Of a stretch of DNA of 64,000 nt, positions 20,709-35,255 are shown piece after piece (positions within the stretch are counted from its first letter, which is position 1; each line of letters begins with the position of its first letter). Both the position numbers and the translations under genes were made by a program. The DNA comes from Nissolia schottii. Taxonomy: Eukaryota > Streptophyta > Magnoliopsida > Fabales > Fabaceae. Location of the stretch: the NCBI GenBank assembly GCA_003254905.1, contig QANU01065991.1, positions 239,082-303,081 on the forward strand, read 5' to 3'. The notes beneath the pieces were generated by a model. It saw nothing but the letters and a program-made list of their open reading frames with translations. It did no database searches and was not told the origin of the DNA.

Positions 20709-23700
20709 TTATGATGGGGTATTGGAGGGGCCATTCTCAACCCTGGTCTCACCCCTTTGCTGGCTGGCATCTTCCCCAGAGACTGATGATCCTGTTACAT
20801 TCTCACCAACCTCACTCTTGCAAAGAGGGCATAATGCATTTATCTTCAACCACTTATCTACGCACTCTTTGTGGAAAAGATGAGAACAAAGCAACTCTCT
20901 CAGCTCATCGTTGTTTTCATACTTGGCCAGGCAGATGCAGCAAACCTGCACCGACAACAACAGAAGTACCAACAATACTACAGTCAAAGGCCAGTAGACA
21001 AGATCAACAAACACAACAGAATCGAAGAAAAGGCATGAAGTGATGCAGCATGTTTAAGAAGCTTGTTCAGAATAATTATGAGAATATAATTCAACAATCA
21101 GTTGAGGTAGCAAGCAAACTTGGCTTAAAAATGTCCAATAACCATATGCGCAGAAGAGAGAAGAACTAGGGGACAAATATCCAACGATTGTTGGAATTTC
21201 AAATTTTTGAAATGACAGACAAAACTAGTCCAGGACAATTACATGGGCCTCACTAATTAGTTTCAACTTAAATCATGAAATTGCAAAATCAGTTAATCAC
21301 CCACAAACCACAAGAACAGTTCAATATTAACAATATCAAATGATTACAGAATCTAAGCAGGTAATTACAGATATTCGGCAGCAATTATCAGAAGTACTTT
21401 CATACCAAAGTAAACTCTCATTACCTGATGGCATGGACATATACAATAAACTATTTCTGAGATACTATGGTCAGAAAAGAGTTTCTAAGAGACAGTAGTA
21501 ACTCAATCCCTTGAAGGTACAAAATAATGAATTTGAACAGGCTCACAAACTATAAACTAACAAGTCTAGATCCATAGCCCTATCTAGAGTCCAAAATTTG
21601 ATCAGACGCATTACTTTTCATAGGAATACGTTTTTCTTACACAAATGGACATGATGTAACTAGACAAGCAGCACTAGGATGTTATATTTTTTTACTTACT
21701 GCATCTTCTCCAGATATTGTACGTTCCTTTTCAGTTCCTGCAGCTACAATTCCACCTTCCCCTACAGCTGAGTTGCTTTCGCCCCGGCTTCTTTTTTTCT
21801 TCATCTTGAACTTGTAAGTGGGCAGAGCATTAATTGAATCAGAGGATGCGCCTTGGGTTTGTGTCAGATCCTCTCTAACCCCAAGGATAGAAATTATGCA
21901 AGGCAGACAGCAGCAGATTGTTGCACATAGAATGAAGGGCATGGCATAACCAATACAACTAAAAGTAAGGAACACTACACATAACCTGCCAAACATAAGG
22001 AAGCAGATATTAATTTGGAGGTTCTGAAAAATAACATTAAATGTCAGAGTTGCTGAAAGGCTATATATACCTGTACAAATTAGGAGCATCATTGGCAGAT
22101 GAATGCCCTCCAAAAACCCAAACATTTCCAACAACGAACCATACAGCGAAAAAGCAATCTATGGCAATTTTCAAGTACTCCACAAATACCTTCAATCTGC
22201 TCATGAAATACAATGACGGATTAGCTACTTTAAAAACTACTTACAAATGGTGTTATAACCATAACACAGCAAATTATCAAATTTGAATAAAACAGGGAAA
22301 TTCAAGAAACAACATTGACATTGACCTTTTTCCTTAATTGTTAAAAATAGGTTCTCAAGTCTCGTGTTTAGGCTGTAATATCACATATTCTCAAGAATAC
22401 CTAACCAATATGCAACTTCCAAAGTTCAGAATGTACAAAAACCAGAGGTGCATAGCAAAACAATGGCAATATATTGTTAAAACTAGGTTAACACTTGACA
22501 TGTTTCCTGTTCAAACCGAGAATGATTGTGCAGAAGGAGTAATCAATCATTCTCATAGTTTGATTAGCTTGAAGGGATGCACTTCAAGAGAAGAAAAAAA
22601 TAAGGATTCATGGCAAGAGCACTTTTTAAAACTTTTTTCTATCAACTTAGTCAATATAAAAGAGTGAGGGAAGGAAATACCATCCAAATCAGAGCCCATC
22701 TAGAGACTAAGAGTTAAAACTTGAAAACAAAATGGTTAAATTCTGAGTAGATCCTGGGCTATCAGTATCAGACCCATGTTCAGCAATAGTAGATACTAGA
22801 GAAGATCAACTACACATCAAGCTCTATCATGAATATCATGAATTCAACTCTTCAGCTTTCATCCTCATTAGCGTTTGGTAGGGAGGATGCAACTTTTGGA
22901 GGCACAAGAAAACCAAGCCTAGCAACCGTAGCCAAGCTCCACAAGGCTTCTAGCTCCACTCTTGTATTATATTATTTTATATTTCAACCACAAAATTTGA
23001 AATAATATGGGGAAGAATAATATAGTGCTCAAAAGCTGTGACCAAAAGCACTTATCTTACTGGACTAGTTTTAGTTGTTTTTCACATTTTTGGATAAAAC
23101 ATTTATTAGTAGAGAGAAAAATGAAATAACTACAAGCTCATATGACAAGATATTAATTCTCCTAAAAGAATCCTATAAAACTACAAAAGCGAGAACAAAG
23201 ATGGAAATTGTATCATCAAAGCAAAGCTAGTTACCTAGCCACAAGCATTCGAAAAAATGCAATCTCTATATTTTCCCTCTGTGCAATATAACAAGCTGTT
23301 CAAATGGCATATAAAATCTCGTACACAATGCTTTACAAAAAGGGCGGCCTAATGCTCGAGGCTCCTACCTGCCTATGACATCCAGGTCACAAGGTAGAAA
23401 CCTTATCATTGCACCAAGGCTCACCCACTTAACTCATCAATGCTTAAACTATTTGAAGAAACAAGTGCTAACAGAAAAGATAACAATTACCAGAACATTT
23501 TAATTGAAGCCTAACCAATTAACAATGACAATAGCAGTTTATTACCTAGCATTCATCATCCATGAAGCAAGATTGCTTCCAGAGGATCCGTTTGCAACCT
23601 GAGCATCGTCTCCCCCATTAATTCCGGAAGTGGGAAGAAGTGTCCCCGAAGGATCATTAACCCGGGGAGAATTTTGACGTGACCGAGGCAAATCCTGCTG

Positions 23701-24162
23701 CCGAGCAATGCTACTATGATAATAGCGCCAATAAAGCAGAGGAAGAGTAGCAACACATCCGGACGCATAGCCCACAATCCACGCAAACAACGGGGTGCGC
23801 GGATGCTCGTCCCTTGACAAACACAAAACAACAATAGACCCAACGATCTGGCCAACCGTGATGACCAGCTCAATGCATATCCACACCCCAGAATCCAAGG
23901 GACTCCTTTGCCTGCGGGCATCCCCTCGTCTCGCGAACAAGGAACTCCTAGAATTCGACCCGTTAGACGCACCGGAAGGCCGAGAAACAGGCACCCTGGC
24001 AGCAGCAGCACTAGGCGCATCTTCATGCCGCAAATCCGTGCCACCAGAAAGTGCATCATCGGGAAGGGAGGCCGAAGTGGAAGGCTCCGACCTCCCGGTT
24101 ATGTCAATGACATGGTGAGTGGTGGTGGCATTCAACTGCCCTGCGCCGGAGCGCGCCATCAA
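20709..24162 (-). CDS. Membrane-anchored RING-H2 E3 ubiquitin ligase (At1g12760/At1g63170-like)
   Basis: Four coding exons (24162-23546, 22196-22071, 21985-21700, 20945-20709) join in phase to encode 421 aa from the first Met, or 420 from the adjacent second Met. The N-terminus is Ser/Ala-rich and soluble. Hydrophobic helices lie at about 92-116 (VWICIELVITVGQIVGSIVV), 124-148, 212-235 and 250-284, the last long enough for two passes and Cys-rich. A basic linker (KFKMKKKRSRGES) leads to a C-terminal RING-H2 finger at about 345-386. It shows CCIC, then CSHLFHKEC (C-x-H-x2-H-x2-C), then CPLC, the full set of zinc ligands. It is expected to take ubiquitin from an E2 onto substrates at an endomembrane. 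The Ser/Thr-rich tail ends SNTPS. Substrates are unknown. A minus-strand leader probably extends to about 24950 with a further UTR intron. Confidence 0.93.
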
Positions 24163-27100
24163 ACAACAACAGGAGGGTAAGTGTCAGATGCACTTTCAAT
24201 ACATAGTTTTGATGAGATAACGCCCATCCAACACAAGTAACCACAACCACCGAGCTGAAAAAGGAAAATAGAAAATAGAAAATAGAAAGAAAAAAAAATA
24301 AAATTAAATCACCACCTTCAATTACAAATTCTCTAATGTTCCTCCTCTGCCTCAGGCTAACCCTATCTCAAATTGAACTAAAAAATAAGTAGCAACTTCC
24401 ACTCCGTATAGAAAACAAGAAGCAATTATTATTTCCAATGCTGCAATTGCAAACTTATCTAACACATGAACTAAACTACAAACATGGAAGCCGGTTAGAC
24501 ATAACAAAGAGATTGCAAAATCAAATTGCACTGAGCCGATGTGATACCATAGCGGTAATTAATCAGGGATGGTTTCTTCAGAGAATGAATCCTTTTTTCC
24601 TTCTTCTAGAATTCTTTTATTTTCGTTCCCGCGAGATAAAAACAGAAAAAAAATAAATTAAAAATTGTGAAGTGAAGAAATTATAGGTGATACCTGAGGG
24701 TGATTAATTAGCGAGAGAAACCAAAAATGAACTAAATAAACTAATTAAAACAAAAAAGAAAGGAGAAAGAGAGAAGTGTGAAAGGAGGAAAAGGGCGTTG
24801 ACTGATATCCAAAGGCACTCAAAGAATCAATCCAAAACCGAAAACCCAAAGAGAGAGTAATTAATTAATAGTTATTATTAATAGTAATTAAGTAGGAAAA
24901 GGAATATGTGGGTTGGAATAAGGGATTGAGAGCAGCAACCGTACCGTGTGATAGACGGAGATGAGAAACGAAACGACAGAGAGAGAAGACAGAAAACGGC
25001 AGCAAGATGGGGAGAGGGGAGAGCGTGGCGGTGATGTGCCTTGATAGTCACGACTTCACGCGCGGGGCCCACTTTGGTTGTGACGGAAGAGGAATGCCTT
25101 ATGCCATCATCAGCGCACAGCACAACACACTCGTATCAATATATCACGAGAATTAACACTTTCCCGTTTTAACTTCTCTTCTCCCTCTCTTTTCCTGCAG
25201 CAGCTTGCTGCTTCTCACGCACTGTGTTGCGGAACCGTATCAATCTGATACGCTCCATTTTCTTTAAATATTTCTCCGCATTTTATTTTGCATGAATATT
25301 AAAAAAGTTTTAAAGTTAAAAACTTTTTTGTTTGGATGTCGGCATTAGAATTATAATTTTAAATTTTAAATTTAATTTCAATTTTTTTAGTTTTAATTAG
25401 TACAAAATTGTAACTTTTATATTTTGGTGCACTGAAGAGTTTAATCTTAAATTGTAATTTTTTACAATAATAATACTTTTATTATTTTATAAAAATATTT
25501 ATTATTTATAAAATGATTATTTTTGTAATATAATTATATTTTTTTATTATTATTTTTTTAAATGATTTATTTATAAAATAATTATTTTTACTAAATGATT
25601 TTTAAAAAATATCATTTATAAATTTTTTAAAAAAATTATATTATCATATTATATAAATATATTAAATTTTAATAAATATTATTACAAATAAATAAATGAA
25701 AAAAATAAAAATCATATAAAGTCTTAAGAGTTTTGATAATCAGCATCCTTAAGACATTTATTATGAAATTATAAATAAAAATGTTTCATTGAAAATATCA
25801 ACTTTTACATTATTTAATGCATTAAACACCCCATGTTTTTGTTTTTCTATCAAATCTTGTCACTTTAAGTTTCTTAACAAGTGCTAAGGGCACTTGTTAT
25901 CAAACCCAAAATTTAATGAGAAGAGAAGAATTTATTTAGTTTGAAATTGATAATCCTTAGAGTATGAGTTAATAATTGAGAGAAACCCATCTTAGTTGTT
26001 TTTCAATTCCATGAATTAGTTTGTGGAATTATGATTCCAATTCTATATGTTACACCAAACACAAAAATTGAAATTAAGAGGTCTAATTCCAATTCCAAAG
26101 TCCAATTTTATGCTCAATTTCCGACTCCAAACATGCACTAATTACTCATATTAATTTCTTAATGTTAATTCTCTATCTATTTCTCTCACTATTTTTATTA
26201 AACATAGACATATTAAGAAAAAAAAGATACTCCCTCCATTCTCAAATATCTGTTTACTTTTCATTTTGCACAAGTATTAAAAAAATAATTAAAAAGTCTC
26301 AAAGTTAAGAGCATTTAATAATATTTTATAAAATTGCCCCCCATTAATTTCTTAATGTATTACTCTACCTCTTTTTCACTAGCTTCATTAAAATAAAACT
26401 ATACTAAGAAAAAAAAAGTAATATATCTAAATTTAAGAAGTGAATAATTATTTATGCTAACCAATACCCTAAAGAAACTAAAATAAGAAATTCTAAATTG
26501 ATTAAACAATTAATGTTATTGAAAACATACAAATTTTATATTTTTCAATACAAAGTTACTATATATGTTAACAAGTGCCCTAAAGGCATTTGTTAGCAAA
26601 ATCTTTATAAAAAAACACTAAGATGAAAAAGTAGACAGCTATTTGAGAATGTAGAGAATAATGAATATTGTTTATATTTATAAAATAGACAATTATTTGT
26701 AAAAATACCAAAATAAAAATGTAGACAATTATTTGATAACGGATAGAGTATATATTTTTCTTCTTTAATCCTCATCATTAAAATTCGAGACCCCCCCAAT
26801 TAAGAATCATCCTTTCATTTTTCATGACTCTAATTTGAGACCTTTTTGTTAGTTAAGAGATAAAAGGCTCATAGCATCTTGAGTTTTACTAATGGGAGTG
26901 GATCTTCTATCATGTGAAGTCAATTGTAATTTATCATCATTAACATTTTTGTTGCTTATGTCATATGTAAGTTCCACCTTTTTAATTAATTATGTGAAAT
27001 CACATTTAACCTCCCATGACAAAAATTTAACTTAAAATGATCAATTTCCATTATCATAAGTATAAAAATCATACAAAAAGAAATTAATAAATAAGAAATA

Positions 27101-27360
27101 TTTGACTCTTATCATTATTGTTATCTCATAAGCCACATTTTAGATACGATACTAATGAAAGATAATATAAACTCTTTATACTATTAATTTATCAAAATTA
27201 ATCTCTTAAATCAATCCACAAACTTCATAATCTTTGTTGAATTTAATTTTAATACATTCTTAATGTAATTTTCTTTTATACATTTATGTAATCATGTATT
27301 ACAGTATTCTTATTTGACTATGATTATTAATACTTCAAACGCCACTCATACAATAATTAA

Positions 27361-27384
27361 TATATATATATATATATATATATA
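27361..27384. repeat. (TA)12 microsatellite
   Basis: Twenty-four bases of pure TA dinucleotide repeat. Confidence 0.9.
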
Positions 27385-28409
27385 GTTGGATAATCTATAC
27401 ACTTAGGGATACAAAGATATCAATAGCATATGGTATAACTTTATATATTAATTTTACTTTTAAAAATATTTTTTAAAGCATTTTCTTAAATTAAAAAAAA
27501 ACTCTTTTATCACTACTCTATATTGTCATTTTTTCATATATTTTGTAGGTGTTTTTTTTTATTACAAATCCTTAAATCATATCTCTCTCTTTCACTTTTC
27601 TCTTTAATTTTTTATCCGCAAAAAGGCACACAAATGACATAGAGTCATCACCTCAAGTGAACTTGTTTCATTTGCATTTTCGAAGCATGTCTAGAACATT
27701 TGCTTAATTATTAAGTCTCACTAATAGTGTTACTATATTTTTACAATAACAACACATCACTATTAATCTTTTTTTTCAATTTCAATTTATTATTTATTTA
27801 TTGTGCTTTGACTCTTTTTTTGTGTGGTCAAACTTTACTATTTTAATTTGAACCAAGTCCAGGTATAGGTAGGTCAGGCCAACTTGTCGGCGATGAAATT
27901 GAAGCACAGCCACCCAATCCACCGGCACGGCCTGCTCCAACTTCTTTCTTTTTTCCATCCGCTTCACTTTGATCTTTACAAACACCTCCAAAATATACGA
28001 TAAACTTTAGAATTAAGACATATTTATAAATTTTGACAAAAAACTAAAGGAGAGAGATAGATATGTAATGGCCGGCTTGTTAGGGGAACATGGTATACAA
28101 TGCAAACTTGACTGATTAAATTGCAGAAGCCATTTCTCTCGCACTTTTAGGAATGAAACGTTAATGATTATTTCTCATTTTAAGAAGTGTATTTTTTAAA
28201 AATTAAACTTGTATTCTCATCTTCATGAGGAACTAAGTTGTTTATAATTTTTTCAAAACTTGTTAGTTATTATATATGATATTGCAAACTCTATCAAGTT
28301 TTAGGTAAAATCCTTTCAATCATAAATTTCTTTTTTAACGTTTAGATACATTCTTAAACAATATTATCCCAATGCATTTAAACAAGGAAAAAGCTAACAA
28401 AGGGCTAAA

Positions 28410-28923
28410 GGTAGTGTTTGGTAAATGTCTTTGGACAGAAAATACAAAGACAATAGAGACAGAAATATGTTTGGAGAACGAAACGAAAATATAAAACTTA
28501 AAATTGTCTTTGTCTTAAGATAATTTTTTAACTAATTTTTATAGATTTTAAAAAAAGAAAATTACAAAAGAGATGTCTAGGACGCAAGAGACACGTCTCT
28601 GCAGTACCTCCAAAATGGAGGGATGCAAGAGACGTGTCTTTGCTGTTCATGCGTCTCCATATTTTCTGTCAACGTTGCCCAAGGCAATGTTTGGTAAGCG
28701 TCGTGAGACATAAAATACAGAGATAGTGGGGGCAGAAACATGTTTGAAAAATGAGATGAAAATATAACACTTAAAAATGTCTTTGTCTTGAGATAATTTT
28801 TAACTAATTTTTGTAAATTCAGAAAAGAAAAATATAAAAGATATGCCTAGAATACAAAAGACGCGTCTTTGTTGTCCCCGCGTCTCTATATTTATTGTCT
28901 CTGAACGCTTACTAAATATTACC
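28410..28923. repeat. Two tandem copies of a MITE-like repeat
   Basis: Copy 1 (28410 to about 28676) starts ggtagtgtttggtaaatgtc. Copy 2 (28683-28923) starts ggcaatgtttggtaagcgtc. Both share the block tgtctttgtctta/gagataattttt and an agacgcgtctttg block. Copy 2 ends gaacgcttactaaatattacc, the imperfect inverse of its start, so each unit looks like a MITE of about 240-265 bp. A target duplication was not settled. Confidence 0.6.
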
Positions 28924-30109
28924 TAAGTATTTATTAAGATGATAAAAGTGAAATGTTTTGAGTTTTTACATATTTTCAATGCATTAAAGATTTATTAATT
29001 TTAATTTTTCTATACAATATTTCATTTTTTTTCTTACTTAACAAGTTTCATAACAAACCTTTTAAACAATTAAACAGAGAAAGTATTAAACATACTTCCC
29101 CAACCCCTCCCACCTAAAAAAAGAGTTAAAGATAGTCATCATTTGATTATAGTGAAATAAATGTGCAAAGATAATCATGCGTGTGTACTACTTTTATGGA
29201 TTTAGACAATCGAATTTACTTCGATTTCACTCAAATGATGTTTGTTACAACTTAAAATTATGGCATCTAATTAAAATTACCTTTCATTCAATTACTAACT
29301 TGACTAGTTTGATTGAATTTTATCAACTTTGAGAGTAAATTTAATATTTTTCATAGAAAAATGTTATTTGTCTCATTTTGAATAAAACATTGTGCTGACT
29401 GACTCATTAATTAGTCATCATTAGATGTGATTTAATGAGTTGTAAGTCTCATTAAAATCTCATTTAATGATAAATGATTAATGAGTCGACACAATGTTTA
29501 ACATAAAATGAGTTCAAATAAGTAATAAAACTCATATTTTTCATAACTTTAAGATTAACTTGATGAACGCGACTAATTTTCATAACAAATTTGATATGGT
29601 TTACTCTAAATAAACACATAAGATAAAATGTGTGTTTGTTTCAGCTTATTTGTTAAAATAATTATTTTTTAGTTGAAATAATCAATTTTATATACTTGAA
29701 TAATTTTTTAAAAAATATTCTAAATCTCAAAACTATTTGTTTTCAATTTTTTTAGAAGTTAAACAAAATAATTTCTATAAACTGATGTGCTCAGATACGG
29801 AAGAAAGTGCAATATGAAAAATCTCTAGCCTTCTCTTTCTCCGTATCGTATTACTATATTTCAGAAGTTCAAATCTTGCTAATGATCTAGATTCATATCA
29901 GGATCTGTAATTATAAAGTCTAAGGATTCTTTTCCGATCGAGATGTATGGATCCATGGCATGGGCCCAAGTATATAGATCCTGTTCATGGATTAACGAAA
30001 ATGTGCAAAAGTTCTATTTGCCTCCCAGGCCTTGACTGATTCTACCATAGAGGCCAACGATACACAATAACTCCCCCCTGAACACAGCTTACAACTTTCA
30101 TCGTTTGAG

Positions 30110-30110
<1 letters not shown>

Positions 30111-30141
<31 letters not shown>
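30111..30141. repeat. (TA)n(TG)n compound microsatellite
   Basis: Alternating TA then TG dinucleotides in a 31-bp run. Confidence 0.85.
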
Positions 30142-31611
30142 AAAAGTTAATTTTTAATTATCTTTAAAAAAATAACTAAAACAAACACACCCAAAATCCA
30201 TCATATCTACATCTATGTAACCTAATTACATTATCCTTTTGCTTATACTTATCACTTTTAATTTTAGATGATTAACTTAATATATTTAAATATTTTTTTA
30301 CACATTAAGTCAATAAAATAAATTACAAGTGATAAATAAGTCAGATCTACTACATGTACACCCTAAAATCATACACCATACATACACTTGTATTAATATA
30401 CAGTGGGCCTCATGTATTAACTGTCAACTCCACTCGCACTCTCACTCTCGCTTACTTGTGCGTCATACACACGTGTAAACTTCATCTTTCCACTTCCTTG
30501 ACTCGGAAATAAGGATTGAAACACATGAACCGTTTCAATGATCAAATGAATGATTATCGTTAAATCTTTTTCTTTCTTCACTATCATCCCTCTCTTCGTT
30601 CTCTCTTTGTAACAGCCCGATTTTTCCCTTTACCAAGATGTCGCATAATGAATAATTAAGAATACATTAATAAGAAAAGATAAAATAAAATAAAATAAAA
30701 AGTTAAGTATTAACTTTAATCTCTGCAATATTAGCTAAAAATAATAATTTTGCGATCTCGTGGCGTCCTGTGAAGTTCGAGTCGATATTAGGTTATTATT
30801 AGAATTTAATCACGACTCAAAAGAGTTCGTAAAATACACTAATATGAAAATAAATTTGAGAATATCTCGACAAAGATTTAAATATTAATAAGAAAAATTA
30901 GTAGGTCACAACGGTATGTCCGAAATATTTTTAGGACTTCCGGACTTAAATAGTTAATGAGAAAACACGACCAAAAACACACATAGAAAATGAACACATG
31001 TATGGCCAAGGGCCACAAATTCCCACACGGCAGCCCTTTTCCCACGATAACACACACACCAAATCCTTATTCATTTGCTTATCTCTAATTATGCTAACCA
31101 AAATTCTTCCACCCAAATCCATCTTTGCCTTTATTGAATTCTCTTATTTCCAAATCATATGCATAGCAAGGAGCAGCCCAAGCACGTAAGGTTGCCCTCC
31201 TCATCACTTGGTGAATCAAAGCTTCCATAACATCTCCATCTTTCCTATTTCAAGTGTTTCACTTCTTGGCAAGAAGAACTCAAGCAATCAAGCTTAATTT
31301 CATCCTTCCTCCATCATCGAAAAGCTCTCTAGGAAGTGGGTAACTCTAGTTCCTCATCTCTTTGATGGTGGATGATTGGTTATGTACTCATGTGTGTGTG
31401 TGTGTGATTCTTTTGTATGTATGTTTATGTATGTTTATGTATGTTAGAACTTATGTTAGGGCTTAGGAAGATGATTCTGAAGAGTCTTGTGACCTGGACT
31501 AGATAGAATTATTATGTGTGGAATATGTGTAAAAGCTCAAGTAGGATCCATGGAGAAAGGGGAAAGAAAGGAGAGAAAACGATGCATTCTGTTTTCAGCT
31601 TCGCCCAGTTA

Positions 31612-31898
31612 CCGCTGAGCGGCCCCAGGCGCCGCTGAGCGGAATGCATCAATATTTTTCAAACTTGAACTCCAGAGCGCTGAGCGGATGGCGGTTACCG
31701 CTGAGCGGTCTGAAGCTCACCGCGGATAAGGATAAGGATGGGAAGATATTTTTCTTAAAGGATAAGGCTGAAAAGATATTTTGAACACGTGTCATACCGC
31801 TGAGCGATGAGACTTTTACCGCTGAGCGGTGATGCTTGAAGCGCTGAGCGCAAGGAGCTCAGAACGCTGAGCGGACAGTATTTTTCGCTGAGCGGCCT
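31612..31898 (+). repeat. Cluster of palindrome CCGCTGAGCGG in the solo LTR
   Basis: About nine copies of the core CGCTGAGCG occur within 290 bp, separated by unrelated 15-60 bp spacers. Several are full palindromes CCGCT-G-AGCGG. The reverse-orientation relative at 59450-59580 has about six, more decayed. Confidence 0.85.
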
Positions 31899-32383
31899 GA
31901 GACCAGAATGTCTTATGGAACCCATCTTGAGGCACATAGTCTAACACTCAATGCTGTAACTGTGAATTGTGACTGAAATATGTGAAGTATATGTAGTATG
32001 TGAATATGTGAAGTATATGCAGTATGTGATGTAATGTGTAGCATTCCATGCATTCATGATAAAGCAAGTTTAGAGGATTAGAAGTAATTATAAAATAAGT
32101 AAAGATTATGAAATGAACAATAGGAAACAAGTCATGTCATGCTGCAGGTACTGAAAAGAAATGAATTCTGAAATGCTGCTGAAAATGCTGAATGCAAAAT
32201 GTTGAAAATTCTAAGGCTGTGATCACGAGATGCCAAGTAATGATCCCACTTCAGGAGGTCAAAGAGGCATCCTGAATGTGGAAGCCCGCCACAGGTGGTG
32301 TCGATATGGCATACCTAGAGGTGTGCGGTTACCACGCCTAGCATTGTCGAAAGGGGGCAAGCTAAGGTGGGGGTACAATATCC

Positions 32384-33254
32384 NNNNNNNNNNNNNNNNN
32401 NNNNNNNNNNNNNNNNNNNNNNNNNNNNNNNNNNNNNNNNNNNNNNNNNNNNNNNNNNNNNNNNNNNNNNNNNNNNNNNNNNNNNNNNNNNNNNNNNNNN
32501 NNNNNNNNNNNNNNNNNNNNNNNNNNNNNNNNNNNNNNNNNNNNNNNNNNNNNNNNNNNNNNNNNNNNNNNNNNNNNNNNNNNNNNNNNNNNNNNNNNNN
32601 NNNNNNNNNNNNNNNNNNNNNNNNNNNNNNNNNNNNNNNNNNNNNNNNNNNNNNNNNNNNNNNNNNNNNNNNNNNNNNNNNNNNNNNNNNNNNNNNNNNN
32701 NNNNNNNNNNNNNNNNNNNNNNNNNNNNNNNNNNNNNNNNNNNNNNNNNNNNNNNNNNNNNNNNNNNNNNNNNNNNNNNNNNNNNNNNNNNNNNNNNNNN
32801 NNNNNNNNNNNNNNNNNNNNNNNNNNNNNNNNNNNNNNNNNNNNNNNNNNNNNNNNNNNNNNNNNNNNNNNNNNNNNNNNNNNNNNNNNNNNNNNNNNNN
32901 NNNNNNNNNNNNNNNNNNNNNNNNNNNNNNNNNNNNNNNNNNNNNNNNNNNNNNNNNNNNNNNNNNNNNNNNNNNNNNNNNNNNNNNNNNNNNNNNNNNN
33001 NNNNNNNNNNNNNNNNNNNNNNNNNNNNNNNNNNNNNNNNNNNNNNNNNNNNNNNNNNNNNNNNNNNNNNNNNNNNNNNNNNNNNNNNNNNNNNNNNNNN
33101 NNNNNNNNNNNNNNNNNNNNNNNNNNNNNNNNNNNNNNNNNNNNNNNNNNNNNNNNNNNNNNNNNNNNNNNNNNNNNNNNNNNNNNNNNNNNNNNNNNNN
33201 NNNNNNNNNNNNNNNNNNNNNNNNNNNNNNNNNNNNNNNNNNNNNNNNNNNNNN
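32384..33254. other. Assembly gap (871 N)
   Basis: A run of N inside the + strand solo LTR. Frames reading through the N run are meaningless. By alignment with the relative at 57700-60820, the gap covers at least part of the place where the hairpin array would lie. Confidence 0.99.
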
Positions 33255-33535
33255 TTCCACCAGGTAGAAAACAACCTAGCGAGCATTGTTTACTACTTAC
33301 GGGTAAACAGTTAGCTAGGGTGTTTCACTCTTCACTCTCGTTTCTCTTCTGCAACCTCATCATGCTCTCTGCACAAATATGTAGCAAACGCAATCAAATA
33401 TCGCCACAAGAAAACAAACACTGGTAAGTACATCAAAACTGAGTTCACCGTTTATGCTTTTGTTTGTCGATATGCCTTCTGTCTAAATTTATAATTTGGT
33501 GATGTGCGTAAGGGTTTATGAGTTTAGTGGAAACA

Positions 33536-34950
<1,415 letters not shown>

Positions 34951-35255
34951 CTTTAAACTCTATAACAACACATTCCATAAACAACGCGAAACTGATTCAT
35001 TCCAAGAATGCTTTTATATGTGGGTTCTGTAGCTCAGAATAAATTGTTTGATAGGTTCGAGTGTAATATCAATCACGTCGGAGTGCGTTTTCGTTTGTCG
35101 TATGGTTAAGAAAATCGCGTTGGAGAGTCGCGTGATAGTGTTGATGAAGAAGGTCTACTGTAGTCTGTATAACTGTCATTGATTAAGTATAAAATGAGAG
35201 TGTATATACGAGTGTATGCGTTTAGGGTTTACACAGAATATTTATGTAAATAAGT

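Larger units (their letters stand above)
25250..30332. other. Long AT-rich intergenic region
   Basis: No host gene was found. Visible contents are two small hairpins (25868-25902, aacaagtgctaagggcacttgtta; and 26568-26596, of related sequence), a TA repeat (27361-27384), a tandem duplication at 28410-28923, and a (TA)n(TG)n microsatellite at 30111-30141. Scattered short ORFs of 60-65 codons show no recognisable similarity. Confidence 0.55.
30608..33327 (+). mobile_element. Long solo LTR (LTR retrotransposon fossil), + orientation, containing the assembly gap
   Basis: It begins TGTAACAGCCCG and ends CTAGGGTGTTTCA. The 5-bp direct repeat ctctt lies on both sides (30603-30607 and 33328-33332). 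A relative in the opposite orientation lies at 57700-60820. About 2.7 kb long including 871 N, it has no internal region beside it, so it is a solo LTR. It contains a cluster of a short palindrome, CCGCTGAGCGG and variants, at 31612-31898. LTR length suggests a gypsy-type (chromovirus or related) family, but no coding part is here to prove it. The intact duplication suggests a fairly young insertion. Confidence 0.88.

Noticed and set aside
32230-33314. Several ORFs of over 300 codons
   Set aside because: They consist almost wholly of the N gap and are not real.
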